Shown here: positions 45,401 to 57,114 of the stretch, one piece after another | How positions within the stretch are numbered: position 1 is the stretch's first letter | How the letters are laid out: each line of letters begins with the position of its first letter | Assembly (NCBI GenBank): GCA_964036155.1 | Contig: OZ038423.1 | Span: 78,197,249-78,261,248 of the forward strand | Length of the DNA stretch: 64,000 nt | From: Diploscapter coronatus | Lineage: Eukaryota; Nematoda; Chromadorea; Rhabditida; Rhabditidae | Direction of reading: 5' to 3' | Notes under the pieces: generated by a model | Told to the model about the DNA's origin: nothing | The model's input: the letters and a program-made list of their open reading frames with translations, nothing else | Databases searched by the model: none | Position numbers and translations under genes: made by a program

Positions 45401-48400
45401 TCAAAATATCTCGTTTTGTCTGGTCACAAATAAAACTTCCCAACCATATGACATTTGCAAATTACTGTAATGCTCTTGCTCATTTTTTGCAAGATCTGTT
45501 GAAATATACAAAAGCCGAATTCAGAGATTCATAAAGATTTCGCCACCTATCAACGGATGTAACAAATTCAAGAAAAGACGAAAGACGCTGGCGAGATTTC
45601 ATATCGCTTGCTTATTCATGTGACTTGATTAGCCGCGGAGCGAGGCAAATTAGCCGTGAAGCACATTTTCTCCGCGTCTTTCCAGGGATTTCACTTCGCC
45701 ACTTCGAGAAAATGCCTGAGTTGTTGAGTGCAAAAGCCCCGAGCCTAGCAACCAATAGGGACACCGTAAAAGACCGAGATAATCGCATTCGAGAGGGGAA
45801 AAACTATAGATTATGCGAGGGGAAGGTAAGGGAATAGTCAAATTGCATAATCCGCGGACTCGTTTTGAAATTCTGAATTTCTAATTGTAAGAATTTAAGT
45901 AGGAGGAGTTTATGGAAGATTAGGGATATTGGCTGATGTTTAGTTTTTGTGGAAAATCCAAATAAAAATCGCCACGGAAAGAAAGGTTGAAATTCCTGCC
46001 TCAAGATTGAGAAAATTTCAAATTCGATTCCAAACTTTAAGAATTCTACTTCGGAAGGCCTCAGGAACTGACCAAATTGCACAGAAAATATTGCTATGAG
46101 AAAAAATCTTTATGTTTACCTCATTCATAAAGGGAGTCCAACTAGGAATCATCTTCGATAATTTTTCGCGTTTCTAGTAAATTCTCTAGTAGTACTCCAA
46201 AATGGACATGAAGTGGACTCGTAAAGAATTGGGCAAATTTGGCAGAAGGGGAAAGGGGAAAGGTGCGAGGAGGAGAGGGGAAGTACCAAGGGCCACGACC
46301 CACCGTGAAACACCTCAGCAGAGCCTTCCTTTCCAGGCACCAGGCCTGACCACTTCCGGTGTAGATGTGGGAAGCAGGCCGAATTATTTAGCAGAACGAT
46401 TTTTGAGAGGAAAATAGAATGGGAGATTAAGAGAAATTAGAGATAAAAGTAAATTTTGAGAGGGAAATAAAAGAGGTTTCGAGAGAGACTAGAGATGAAA
46501 GAGGGAACAATCATAGGATAACTGTCTGATGTACTAACCTCAGATAGCAGAGATCGCTTGCGAGTCTGGCACGCTACCGTCGGGAAACTTGAGGCCAAAG
46601 GTAAAGAGCGACGAGAATTCACGTACCGACGAGGCTGAAAGTATAAAAACTAGCATAATTTTGAATGTATTTTTCCCGAAAAGAAATTTCTAAATAAGCC
46701 ATTTCGACATGTTTGTAAAAATCTATGCTTGAAATTTTGAAAATTCCGAATTCGACCCCGATTTCTAGCCGAGAAGTGATAAATGTCATTTCAAGTTTAG
46801 TGCGTTTTCTAGCTATATGCTGTCCAAAACCAGGAACTCGGGGCTTTTTGTCCTTCATCTTCAGGACTGATATGCCTCGAGGGAGGTCGATGAAAAAATA
46901 GGCAAACGAGGAAATCGGCGAATTTTAGTGGGGAAAAATTCGAAGGGGAATTTCATTTGAAGCGCACATCAAGTATTCATCGAACAAAATAACACAGCTA
47001 CAAAATCTATCGGCTTAAGCTATCAGATATCACTTTTCAGATTTTTTTATAAAGAAAAATTCAATTAATGTTTTTTTCCAAAGAAATTAATGCATCCATT
47101 TAAAATTAGTAAAAGTCAAAGAATAGGAATTAATAAAATCGGTGGATATTTGGTCTAATTACAAGTGAACTTTTCGAAAATAAGAATGTTTATCAAAATA
47201 CTACTTTCTACTAGAAATATTTCACTAAAAACGATAAGTTTCCAACCTGTGAATGGGAATCAGCAGGTGGTTGTCCCAAATAATACCGCTTCGGCAACTG
47301 ACTGACAGGAACAGATACAGTCCCAGAGGCAGTTTGCAGCGTCTGACTACTCGGCTTCTTCAAAGACGTGTTCCCTGAAGCGAATAAAATTATACAAGCC
47401 GGTTTTAAATGCTATTCTTAACCGCATAATGAATCATTTTTGTACTTCAAAAAGAAAATGAGTGTTCAGAAAAAGCTCGAAGAAGGAAAAGTTCAAGCAC
47501 ACAAGTCATCAGTGTGTTTTCTGCCTTCTTGCTAATTTCCGAAATTCGCGATTCGAAGAAAAAGAAGAAAACCGCAACTTTCATACAAATTTCATGCCTC
47601 CATCATAATTTTCCCGAACTAATAGCCCCTCTGCTTCTAGTATAATTGAATTACTACAATTCTCAAAATTGGCTTCCTGGTTCAAGTAGTATTTTTCGCA
47701 CAATAGATGAAATCTTACAGTCGACCCTAGGAAATTACGTACTACTTCCGTAAATACTAAAATTAGGCTGTAGTGGAGTGGACACGCATGTGAAAATTGT
47801 GAATTTCCGTTTGAAAGATAAAAATGGCGCTCTCACTGGGCGGCACGCGAAATAGGGGAAACCAAATTTGGGAGTCCGAATAAATTCTCGCCAAGGGTCG
47901 AAAGAAGTCAAAGTTGGCACGACAATAACAACAACGCTTTGCGTCCAGTAATTCCAAATCTGTTTCTCAAATATATCAGCCCGTTTTGCTTTCCTATCCT
48001 TCATCATAGGGGGAGGGAAAATGTTATTGGGTCAGAAAGTTTAGCGATTGAGCAGCTAAAACGGGAAAGGGAAAATTTGTTGACACAGGATGGCGGTGGG
48101 GACAAAATGGACATTGGGAACTCAGAGTCGCTCACATCGGATATGCAGCTTTCTTTCTCTCCCTATGGAAAATATCTCCCACCTCCTTTCTCACTAAAAT
48201 TTCAATTGTCTCTAATCATTCTCTGCTCTTTTCGAAATCCTATTTCACCCAATCTACCAAACATAATTTCTCTCCATCCTTCATTTGTACAACTCGAACT
48301 TTATTTCTTTTCTCGTTCTCTCGAATTTACACCCTCTATGGCTATTTTGCCAGCAGCTAAAAACAAAATATACGGGGCCACGCTGGACAGGATACAACAC

Positions 48401-51074
48401 TGAACAACAGAAGACAAGAAAAGGATGGAAGTTCTGTTTGCTATAAGAAATAGCATCCAAAGTGAAGATAGAAAAGAAAACTACATTTTGCTTTCTCATT
48501 TTATCTTTCTCTAAAAATTTGTCTAACTCTTTTTCCTTCTCCATTCTCCATTGTATAGTCCAGTCTCTCATCTCTGGACTGCGCGCTTCATCTCCTCATA
48601 ACATATGCAATTTACAAAAACAACGCACTCTGCAAAAATATCCAGAAGTGTGCAGAATACTGAACAGGGGTGTACAAAGGTAGTGCGTTATTAACTAACG
48701 CTAACGCAAAGCGCACTTCTCGGGATAATTTTCAAAACGCAAGTTAAAAATTCTATTTTTGCACGCCCCTGGTATTGAGTTTGAAATGAGGCTTGGAAAA
48801 GAGTGAAAGTTTCGATCAACTTTAGGACCAAGATTTCTATAAGCCCTTCAAGCATCTAGAACAAATAACAAACTTTTAACCAATTATCTTTCAAAATTTT
48901 CAATAAGATATTCACTTTTGCTCAAATTTTTATGGCTAATATTTTTCACGAAGCTCACATAAAGTTCGTACATATGTTCTCCAGCCAATTAATCCTAGTC
49001 CTGCCAAAAAATTCTAGCGGAAATAAGGTCACCTGCCAAATTGCAAGTGGAACACTTTGTGACAGAACGCTAGCAATAAAAACGATATGGAGAGTTTGGC
49101 AAGTGACAAGCCTCGTATTCCTTCAGGAATAAAAGGGAAAACTAAACGAACGAAAACACAACAACTCACCGTGCTTCTTCAGTTCCTGAATCGTATGAAA
49201 GGTTACTGATTTGGGCGGGCTTCTGGAAAAAAACAAGTTTAAAATAATTTTGAAAAACTGAGGTCGCTTGCAATTCCATTAAAACTCTAAGAGAAGTGAA
49301 ACTGATAGAGGTATTTCGTGAAAAACAATGATAAACTGATCATAAGCAATGGTTTCGGCTTTGAAGTGCTTAAAAATTCTGTACAGGAATAAGAAAATCT
49401 AGTACTTGATAGGTTGATTGGCCAACCTCGTCTCGCTTTTGTTCCCCTTCATAAGACCTTCATTTAGCTGCTCGATTCGCGACTGCATCATCGAAGTGGT
49501 CGTCGAATTGTTCTCTTCCTCGATCGTGTCCAGAATCTCACCCTGAAAATCTTAGTTTTTACTTTTAAAAAATGTAAGCTATCTTGAAAATTTCACCAAC
49601 TTTTGTTCAATTCAAAAATAAAGTCTGCGAAATTCGTGAAACCTATTTGTACCCATTTATTTTCAAAAATGTCATCAACATCAAAGATTACCCAATATTC
49701 CTAAATTTTAAAGAGAAAAGTGAAGTTTGGAAAAATATAAATAGCGCAAATATTGACTGATAAATCTGATCCTGTGGGTGGAGGGATTTTATGAAAAACA
49801 GATAGGGGAATAAGCAAAACACTCGAGCGGATTTGTTTGAGATCGAGATTTTAGATATCCGATTAAAATATCGTCACTTTAGAGATTACCCTTCAAAAAT
49901 AGGTAAAGTGACTCATTCTTCCGGTATTAGGTTTTACAAATTCAAAATTTTAATCCAGCTATACCGTTTTTCATTCAAATCTGGCCCTGACTCATATTTT
50001 TCTAGCTTCTCATTCACACACTCTCTCTCTCTCTCTCAATTTCAAACGTTTTCTCGCTCCTCCTTTCTCTGAGGCGTCTAGCTTTAGATGATGAGCGGAG
50101 TACAATAGCTGTAGCAGCGGTAGCGCTTTGAGTGTAAGGAAATCAACTGACGACTATTTTGACTCTCTTCACTAGGAGAATTTTTGGCATAATTTGCTTC
50201 ACAAGCTAGAGAGCTTCTAAAAATGAGAGAATGAGAAAAAACGAGAAGAATGAAAGCCAGGGCCAGATTTGGGTAAAAAACAGCGTACTAACTTGCAATA
50301 ATTTACGATAAAAATGATAAGATTTAGTTGTCATGGAAAATTCGGAAACTTTCCACGAGTTTCAGCTTATTTTTCTGCTTTCTAATCTCGAATTCCTAAG
50401 ATTTACGAGATCTTAGTGCTTTATGCATGTAAATCTGAATCATAAAAGATACATTTACGCATTTGTGCTGTAGACTGCAGAAGGTGCATAATCATCTTCA
50501 CTTCAAGATGAAAACCGAATAAAAAGCACTATGGAAATAGAGGGGAATGTATGTACATATCTGCATTTCAAACCTAAATTCGCATCGCTCTAATGAGGAG
50601 AATCTTGAAATAACCAAGTACACTCGAGACTTTTACGCAGTTTTCATCCAAAGAAAAGAATCTCGAAAAAAATACATAAGTTTTAACGCACTTTGCAGAA
50701 ATCACCAATGAGTGAAAATGTAAAAATATAGAAAATTTCATGAATGGACTGAATTTTGCAGCGTTTTATTATTTATCAAAACTCTATGCGTGAAAGGAAA
50801 AGCCAGAGTGAGTTATGATTTTTTCGGAAAAATCAGACAAACATCAAAGATCTAGGAAAAAACATTAAAATTTGATCATAATCAGGAAATCCTGCACTTA
50901 TAGTTTTCTAACTAGTGAAAGATAAAATCAAAAATAGATATGAAAACTCACGACTTTGGTACTGGCAAAGCCCGTAGTGGTTGCGGAATTGGTCATGCTC
51001 GAAATTGCCGTGGGTTGTCCATTGGTTCCGAAACAGTGCTGCTTCAAACTCGAATCGCTATGCGAGGATTGCAT
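30447..51074 (-). CDS. RING-CH (MARCH-type) membrane E3 ubiquitin ligase
   Basis: This is a two-span membrane ubiquitin ligase; such enzymes ubiquitinate membrane proteins for traffic or degradation. There are 15 exons (5' to 3'): 50952-51074, 49406-49542, 49170-49222, 47247-47374, 46539-46634, 37380-37515, 36645-36764, 33450-33559, 32077-32253, 31801-31890, 31595-31743, 31428-31485, 31282-31377, 31145-31234 and 30447-30617. They total 1734 nt, or 577 residues, all in phase. The RING-CH domain (residues ~326-379) has CRICHCC, PCRCSG, YVHVSC, HWLD and CELC. Membrane spans are at ~406-429 ([18 protein letters not shown]) and ~497-515. The ~300-residue Ser/Thr/Gln-rich N-terminus has no known domain. 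The start ATG lies 7 bases after TTTTCAG, fitting trans-splicing. The last exon may instead splice at CATG|GTAAGAG and end at 30424, giving ELQI. The subfamily is unresolved; MARCH1/8-like is my best guess. Confidence 0.88.
34420..34556. mobile_element. 137-bp hAT-type MITE in a MARCH-gene intron
   Basis: Terminal inverted repeats begin CAGACTTGGGGCGTTTTCC, with arms 34420-34446 and 34529-34556. They are flanked by ATTGTGAA and ATTGTGAG, an 8-bp target duplication with one mismatch. Termini in CAG and 8-bp duplications mark the hAT superfamily. It is too short to encode a transposase. The ends match the element at 57916-58014. Confidence 0.8.
37516..46538 (-). other. 9.0 kb intron of the MARCH-type gene
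   Basis: This is the largest intron of the gene, with good splice signals at both ends (CTGAG|GTTAGT and CTTCCAG). I find no nested gene on either strand. The sequence is AT-rich with short purine or pyrimidine tracts and one ancient duplicated repeat (40987-41033 and 41440-41493). Confidence 0.65.
40987..41493 (+). repeat. Pair of diverged direct repeats
   Basis: Two copies of about 47-54 bp, at 40987-41033 and 41440-41493, share the order CAATNCACCT, TCTGTCTG and CACGAATCAGCTGNACACA. They are about 450 bp apart. They may be remnants of one dispersed family or of a local duplication. Confidence 0.4.
48665..48771. mobile_element. 107-bp degenerate hAT-type MITE
   Basis: The ends are CAGGGGTGTACAAA and the reverse complement of CAGGGGCGTGCAAA, a pattern common for hAT elements. 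The 8-bp flanks ATACTGAA and GTATTGAG match at only five positions, so it is an old insertion. It lies in the intron 47375-49169 of the MARCH-type gene and has no coding capacity. Confidence 0.6.
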
Positions 51075-51081
51075 CGTTCTT

Positions 51082-51087
51082 CTGAAA
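51082..51087 (-). promoter_or_regulatory. Likely spliced-leader trans-splice acceptor of the MARCH-type gene
   Basis: TTTCAG on the minus strand is followed by AAGAACG and the in-frame ATG of the first recognisable exon. No upstream exon with a matching donor was found in the 3.6 kb before the transposon. This arrangement fits nematode spliced-leader addition, but a distant upstream exon is not excluded. Confidence 0.45.
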
Positions 51088-54000
51088 ATTCTAGTATTTT
51101 CTTCCATTTTCCAAGATTCTTGTATTTTTCACTTTTTATCAGAAAAGTGATGAAAAATACAAGAAACCGCAGTTTTCTGATCTTCATCTGCAAAATTCGC
51201 AGTTTCGAATTTTCGAACTCGCGAAATGCAATGATGCGATAAAAATGAGCTGGAAAATGAATGAAAATGCGAACATTATAAATGAGGAACCAATTTTTCG
51301 GAGCGAAGAAGAAAAGAGTAAAAGTCTGCTGAATGGAGTCGGGGAAAATGCTCCGCAGACCTTTAGCCGTTTCATTAGTTCTTTCCTCCCAAGGGGAAGA
51401 ATTCTCCAAAAGGATAGGAGAAAAATGAAAATAAGAACGGACGTCGGTTTGGGGCTCAGAAGAGGAAGATGAAGGGATGAAGATGTGAGCTGCGAAATGA
51501 TGATGCGAGCAAAATTATGGGCTGTTGGAAGGATCAGACGGTTTTTTTCTTGTTTATCCCCATTTTTGGTCCCTCGTAGTTACTACCCTCTTTCTCTCTT
51601 CTTCATACTGTTTCTCCGAAAAGAGGGTGGTAACTACAATGAGCCACGTTTTTCAGGCTTATTGGAAAACTCATTAAAATTCGCAACTTTATAAAGTTCG
51701 CCCTATCTTTACCATAATTTAGCTTCAAAATTGGAAAAAATCAGAAAGCAGAACCTACAATAGCAGCCTATTCCTCGTTACGAATTGGAAGGAAACGCTC
51801 AAACCAATCACCGAAATTTAACAAGAATCTTCTAGGATTCAGACTAATTGTAGGGTTTATGCGACGAAAATAGCGGCGAATATCAAAGGAAGCAGTTTGT
51901 GAGCTAAAAATAAACCGAAGCATAAAAATTCTGCTAATTTTCCAGAATAAAATGTTAAAAAATAAACCGGAAATTATGCATATTTTAGGAAAACAACTTC
52001 GCCTATTTGACCAGGAATAAATAGAAGTCAAAGAACCAGGCTTCAAGTTTATGTGAGCTTCGAGTCAAACCCCGCCCGCCCATTTCATTTCCCATATTCG
52101 GGCATTTGGTTATCCGGGAAATCGCCAGCGAAAAGGCACATCTGCATGTCATTTACAAGATGAAGAGAGGAAGGGAAAAAGTAGTGGAGGAGAGATAAAA
52201 AGAAAAACTTTGAATTTCTGCTAATGAAAGATGAAGGGAGCAAGCTGTGAAATATTTTAGACTGCTGGTGATCAGAAATTAACATAATGGGCATAATGGG
52301 GAGAGTTGAACATTGTGATAAATGTCTCCGATAATTCGAATTTGAAGGTGTGAAGCTAAAACTGTGATTTTCGTAAAATTTAAGCTTGTCTAAAGAAAAT
52401 TTTTGAAAATTCGAGGTCTTCCAACTTTTGAAACCTGTTTTTCGAAGATACAATCAAAACACGAAGTGTTTCAAGGAACTAGAATCGAGAACGACACTTT
52501 GTATTCTCCACATGATTATGCAAGTGGATAATGGGCAAAATTAGATCTATTTTTTCTCTAAATGGAGATAATGAATAACAATTAACACAGACAAATGGGG
52601 GGAATTTGGAAGATTCTTTATTAGGAGCTATTTTGAGGATGTGCTTTGTGGTGTTTGTGTTGGTAATCTGGGGGAAAGATAATGAGGGTGTGTGCTGATG
52701 ACAGTTCTAGGAAAGGGTTTTAATGGGATACTCAGCTACTTGTGAAGTTTCAGCTAGAGATTGAGATTCAATAAAAATTCGAAGAATAATGACTTAAAAG
52801 TTTCGTCTTATTTGGGAAAAGCTGGTCTTCACGTCGTATAGACTTCAATTCAAAAATGTATGTCTAGTGCGTCAAATGGCGACAATTTAGTTTTTAGCCG
52901 AGAGTTATGACGAGATATCGAGCACGAAATATCACAAGTTCCCCCAAACGAACTTCACGATTCATAAAAATTTGGAAAAAAAATCATGATCCAGAATGGG
53001 AAAGTGATGAATTAATCAAATATTTTGCCGCTTCAGCATCTAAAATTTTAAATTCAGCAATATGATAGAGAACCGCACACAAGAAACTCATTTGGACCAA
53101 AGATTTCAACGTCCGTGAAAATCTCTAGCCTTTGCAGTTTCATGAATAAGCTCTCTCTGCTCCAAACTCATTCATTTCTACTACGCCTACGATGATGAGT
53201 TCTCGCGCATAACTTCGAGTGCGCCTCAAAAGGGTCGAGGAAAACTCTAAGAAAAACTAAATTTTATAAAATTTGTTATAAATCCAAGAAGATATGTTTC
53301 AAGTTCGAAATTCGTAAACATTCTAAAGTTTCGAAAAATCAAATCTTTAAAACAACTTCATCGTTTGAAAATCCGAATACCGGAAATTACAAACGCAATT
53401 TTCTGTTTCAAATTTGAAAACTGAAAGATAAGTTTTCGATAAGATGTCTGCTAGAAAGGAACGTGTATGTATGTGGCTCTCGTCAGTGCGAGGAAAGAAA
53501 GCTGCCCTGAAAAAGGATGGAAAAAGAGGGCTCCTGAGGCACTCTCACTCTCTCCTTCCTCCATACTCTATCATTCATTCTCTAATATCTCTCCTTCTCT
53601 ATCACATATTCACTCACTTATCGGCTCGCATTTTTTTCCAATCCCTCCCTCTCTGCATCTCTAGCCATATCTCTAATATCTCTGACTCGCTATGCTCTAT
53701 CAAGTCCGCTCACTATTTCTCGATAAGCATTCAGAAGGAAAAGCCTCCTAGAATCGATTCCCAACGCAAACGAGGAAGAAAAATACAAATTAGGAAGCAA
53801 ATCAGCCTTTTATTGGCCTTCATGAATTGCAGCATATTTGAACGATTTAGAGAAATTTGATCACATGTTGAGTCATAGAAAATTGCGATTAGTTGATATA
53901 TTGTTTGCATTTTTCTGTAAAAGGAAGAAAACATTTGATTTGGTCCGTTTGAACTTGATTTTTCCATCGAGAATGCAGGAATAAAGCGAGGAGAGGTATG

Positions 54001-54751
54001 TGGGAGGAGATGATGCTGAAAGGGAATGAAGAGGGGAAGGGATTTTGATTATTGCCATCATTGAAGTTGCGTGATTTTCATATCATTCATTTCGTCCGCT
54101 TCAATGTTGAATCGATATCAGAGTATTATGCAAGCATTGCGAACTTTTCCCATGTGTATTCATTCGTTTATCAATAAAATAAGAAACGAAACTCAAAGAA
54201 TTTTATTCATTAATTATACAAATTGACAATATGAAAATTAAAGATCGGAATGATGAAGCGCCAATTAATATAACAAAGGATCCTTATCATAATATAATAT
54301 GAGCAATTAGGAAAAGTTATTCTTCCATTTCAACTTAATTATCCCATTTCAAAGAAAAGTCATCCTAATTTGCTAAGTGGCTAGCATAGCTGAAATTCCG
54401 AAAAAAATTTAAAGTGTTCTTTATTCGAGTAGTAATTCTTTGAATGAAGGAGTTATTTCTTTCTGAATCTCCAAGAATTTTTCTTTCTAAATAATTATAA
54501 TTCACGGTGCAAAACTTGTTTTATTCAATATTTTGGTTAAAAAATGTTATGATATTTATTATGCTATGAATATACCATATTCTCTCTAATTGAAGGCCAT
54601 CTCCATCTGAAGGGGACTCTTTTATAAATTATAATCCTTTATGTTATAATTAATGGCATGATCAGGGTAGTTAAGGCATGATTTAATATAACAATCTCAT
54701 TGCATATCTCACTCTAGATATCTCACCCTCGATCTCTATAAATACCCAATA
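51088..54751. other. Intergenic region upstream of the MARCH-type gene
   Basis: This is AT-rich spacer DNA with a pyrimidine-rich block around 53540-53720. A hairpin lies at 51576-51637. I find no exon that can be tied to a gene. Confidence 0.5.
51576..51637. repeat. Hairpin-forming inverted repeat
   Basis: The 17-bp arms GTAGTTACTACCCTCTT (51576-51592) and AAGAGGGTGGTAACTAC (51621-51637) pair with one mismatch around a 28-base CT-rich loop. It could be a small fold-back element or an RNA hairpin. No target duplication is evident. Confidence 0.5.
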
Positions 54752-56725
54752 CAGTGTGACACATAAGTTTGCGACACCCCCAAAAAATGGCAGTCCTGAG
54801 GCTCCCATAGATAATTAAGGTATGAAACCTTGATAATATGAAAGAGCAGGTCCGAAAATGGTATTCTACATAAAAATTTTATTCATTTGAGCCCAAGGCA
54901 ATTTTTAGCATGCGTTTGTTTAAAAAATGGGTGACACAAAAGTTTGCGACACTTAGTGGAAACTGTATAAAACTCGGGATGGAACGACAAAATAAATATT
55001 TTACGGCTGAGAAAAGAGCCTAATACTTAGAGGGAGCGCCCCTCTTCTCGATAAAATGACAGAGACGCTTAGGGATAGAGTTTGTAGAGATTGGCAATAA
55101 CCGCCGGATCGGTTGAGTCAGACACAGCCTTGAGGGTGCTAATAGGCTTGCTAGTCGCCGTGCATCGCTTACCATTAGCATAGGTTTTGCGCACGAGGTA
55201 ACCTCCAAAGTTTTCAACAATATTTAGATCCAGCCAAGGCAAAATAGTGACTCTATGAGCCGAAAACTAACTGGTAGTCTCACGAGAGGTAGGAATAGCC
55301 GTGTTATCCTGTTGGAAAACGAGCTTTTGTGGCGGTGGCGGCGAACGAAAAGCAAAAGTGAAGATTCAAGAATGTTATTATAATCAGATGAGTTCATTCT
55401 AGAAGAAGTAAATACAATATCAACGAGACTGGACTAGAAATTGCGCACCAAACCATCACTAATCCGCCTCCGAAATTGCGCGTTTTCTGGAACAGCCTCT
55501 CCTTGCGTAGACCGTGCCAGTAGAAGGCGCAGTTGTCTGGATCATCAAGGTTAAACTTCTTCTCGCCCGAAAAAATTATTAGAAACATTTCCATAATCTA
55601 TTTTTTTAGACAGCTTAATTTTAAAAAATAATGCATTTTGCTCAAACCCTGATCACGTTCCCGCGGCAGAGCTGCAGGTAAGCCTTATTGTGGACGTCTT
55701 TGAGCATTGAAGCCTCGTTCTTTTTCACGTGGCGAATCTTTCCGGAGCCCTTGAGAACCCTGCGGACTGTTTCGTGGGAGACGTGGAAGCCGAGAATTCC
55801 TCGGGTCTGGCGAAGTGATGAAGTCGAGTTAGAAAAGTGACGGATAAGCCGGTTCTTGTCCTTATTGGAGAGTAGGCAAGGGTGACCCATGGACTTCTGG
55901 ACACCACGAGACTTTTGGTGAATGAACTCGGCCACGGCACTGCGAGAGCGGCACATCCGGCGGGCAATTACGGCGATGGGGAGTTTGGCGTGATGGTAGA
56001 TCCGGATGACGGCTTTTTCGGTGCCGGACAGCCTTGTTTTCGACCCCATCCTGAAGAAAAACGAAATAGAGCTGTTAAATCACGAATAAAACAAAAAACG
56101 AACGAGTAAAAAGCGAAAAATGAATGTCAGAGGCTCACTCTATTCCTCTATTCAATTTACTTCCTTTCTCTAATCTCTCCTTTCTCGCCACTTTCTCTCT
56201 CTCTCCCTTTCTCGCCAGTGTCGCCTGTCGAGCACTGTTCACTTTTTCTAAGATCTTTTATCACTCCTTATTCATCCTGCTATTTTTCTTCGACCACTGA
56301 CTCACTATTGATTGGTTATCCCTTCTTTTCCGACCAGCGAGCCTCATTTCCTGTTTCTGCGTCTTGGACGGTCGGCCCTAATTTCCGTCGACCAGTTCTT
56401 CCAACTTGTCCATTTTCCTTGTTAGGCTAAACAATAAGTCATTGGCAATAACTTGTGGTTGATTGCACCACTCGGCAAGCACAACAAAAAGTAAAAAACG
56501 ATAAACAATTGCGTGAAATGGCAAGGTGTCGCAAACTTTTGTGTCACCCATTTTTTAAACAAACGCATGCTAAAAATTGCCTTGGGCTCAAATGAATAAA
56601 ATTTTTATGTAGAATACCATTTTCTGACCCGCTCTTTCATATTATCAAGGTTTCATACCTTAATTATCTATGGGAGCCTCAGGACTGCCATTTTTTGGGG
56701 GTGTCGCAAATTATGTGTCACACTG
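54752..56725 (-). mobile_element. Tc3-like (Tc1/mariner) DNA transposon, inactive
   Basis: The element is 1974 bp with ~200-bp inverted repeats (54752-54952 and 56526-56725), ends CAGTGTGACAC, and TA on both sides as target duplication. Within each arm the motif GTGACACA/TAAGTTTGCGACAC occurs at the tip and again at the inner end, like the paired transposase sites of Tc3. The right tip lacks one base of this motif. The transposase gene between the arms is broken. Near-identity of the arms suggests fairly recent insertion. Confidence 0.93.
55020..56049 (-). pseudogene. Broken Tc3-like transposase
   Basis: The reading frame starts at ATG 56047-56049 with a helix-turn-helix DNA-binding half (IYHHAKLPIAVIARRMCRSR, then a second HTH with FHVSHETVRRVLKGSG). 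It stops at 55642. A shifted frame resumes at FSGEKKFNLDDPDNC and GGLVMVWCAISS (to about 55410). Further pieces are FQQDN with an in-frame stop shortly after, VENFGGYLVRKTYANGK, and a C-terminal IEKRGAPSKY. At the first catalytic Asp (usual SDE/K) the codon at 55565-55567 reads Gly. The second Asp (QQDN) and the Glu (VENFGG) remain, but the WPARSPDLNP-type stretch is shortened. Frameshifts, stops and the Asp-to-Gly change make it non-functional. Confidence 0.9.
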
Positions 56726-57114
56726 TACTATCAGTTAATAAATGATTTCGCTCGCATCTTGTTCTAACCTTCAAGCCTCTACACAGCACACCCCCTCGTC
56801 TACATCTTTGTGGTACCGAAGTACTCAACTAGGGTCAATAACATCAACAACAATTTGAGGAATGAAATGATTTATCATCATCATAGATCCCAGTTAGGTC
56901 ATCAGTAGATCATAGTTCTGACGGTCCACCACTGGTCGCGGATAATAACCCATATATTTCATAAATACAAAGGTCTATATACAGTAGCTGACAAAAGTAT
57001 CACTAATAATTGCATTTAATTAGATCACTACTAGAAACACAGATCAATAAATTCTAAAATTAAGATTGCACTAAAACTAAAAAATGAAAGATAAACTTTT
57101 GAATCTCAATTTGT

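Noticed and set aside
48281..48571. Open frames around a CT-rich block in a MARCH-gene intron
   Set aside because: Low-complexity translations overlap on both strands. The exons on each side join in frame without them.
53444..53860. 138-codon plus-strand frame
   Set aside because: Made of CT-rich simple sequence (repeated TCTCT) with no splice or homology support.
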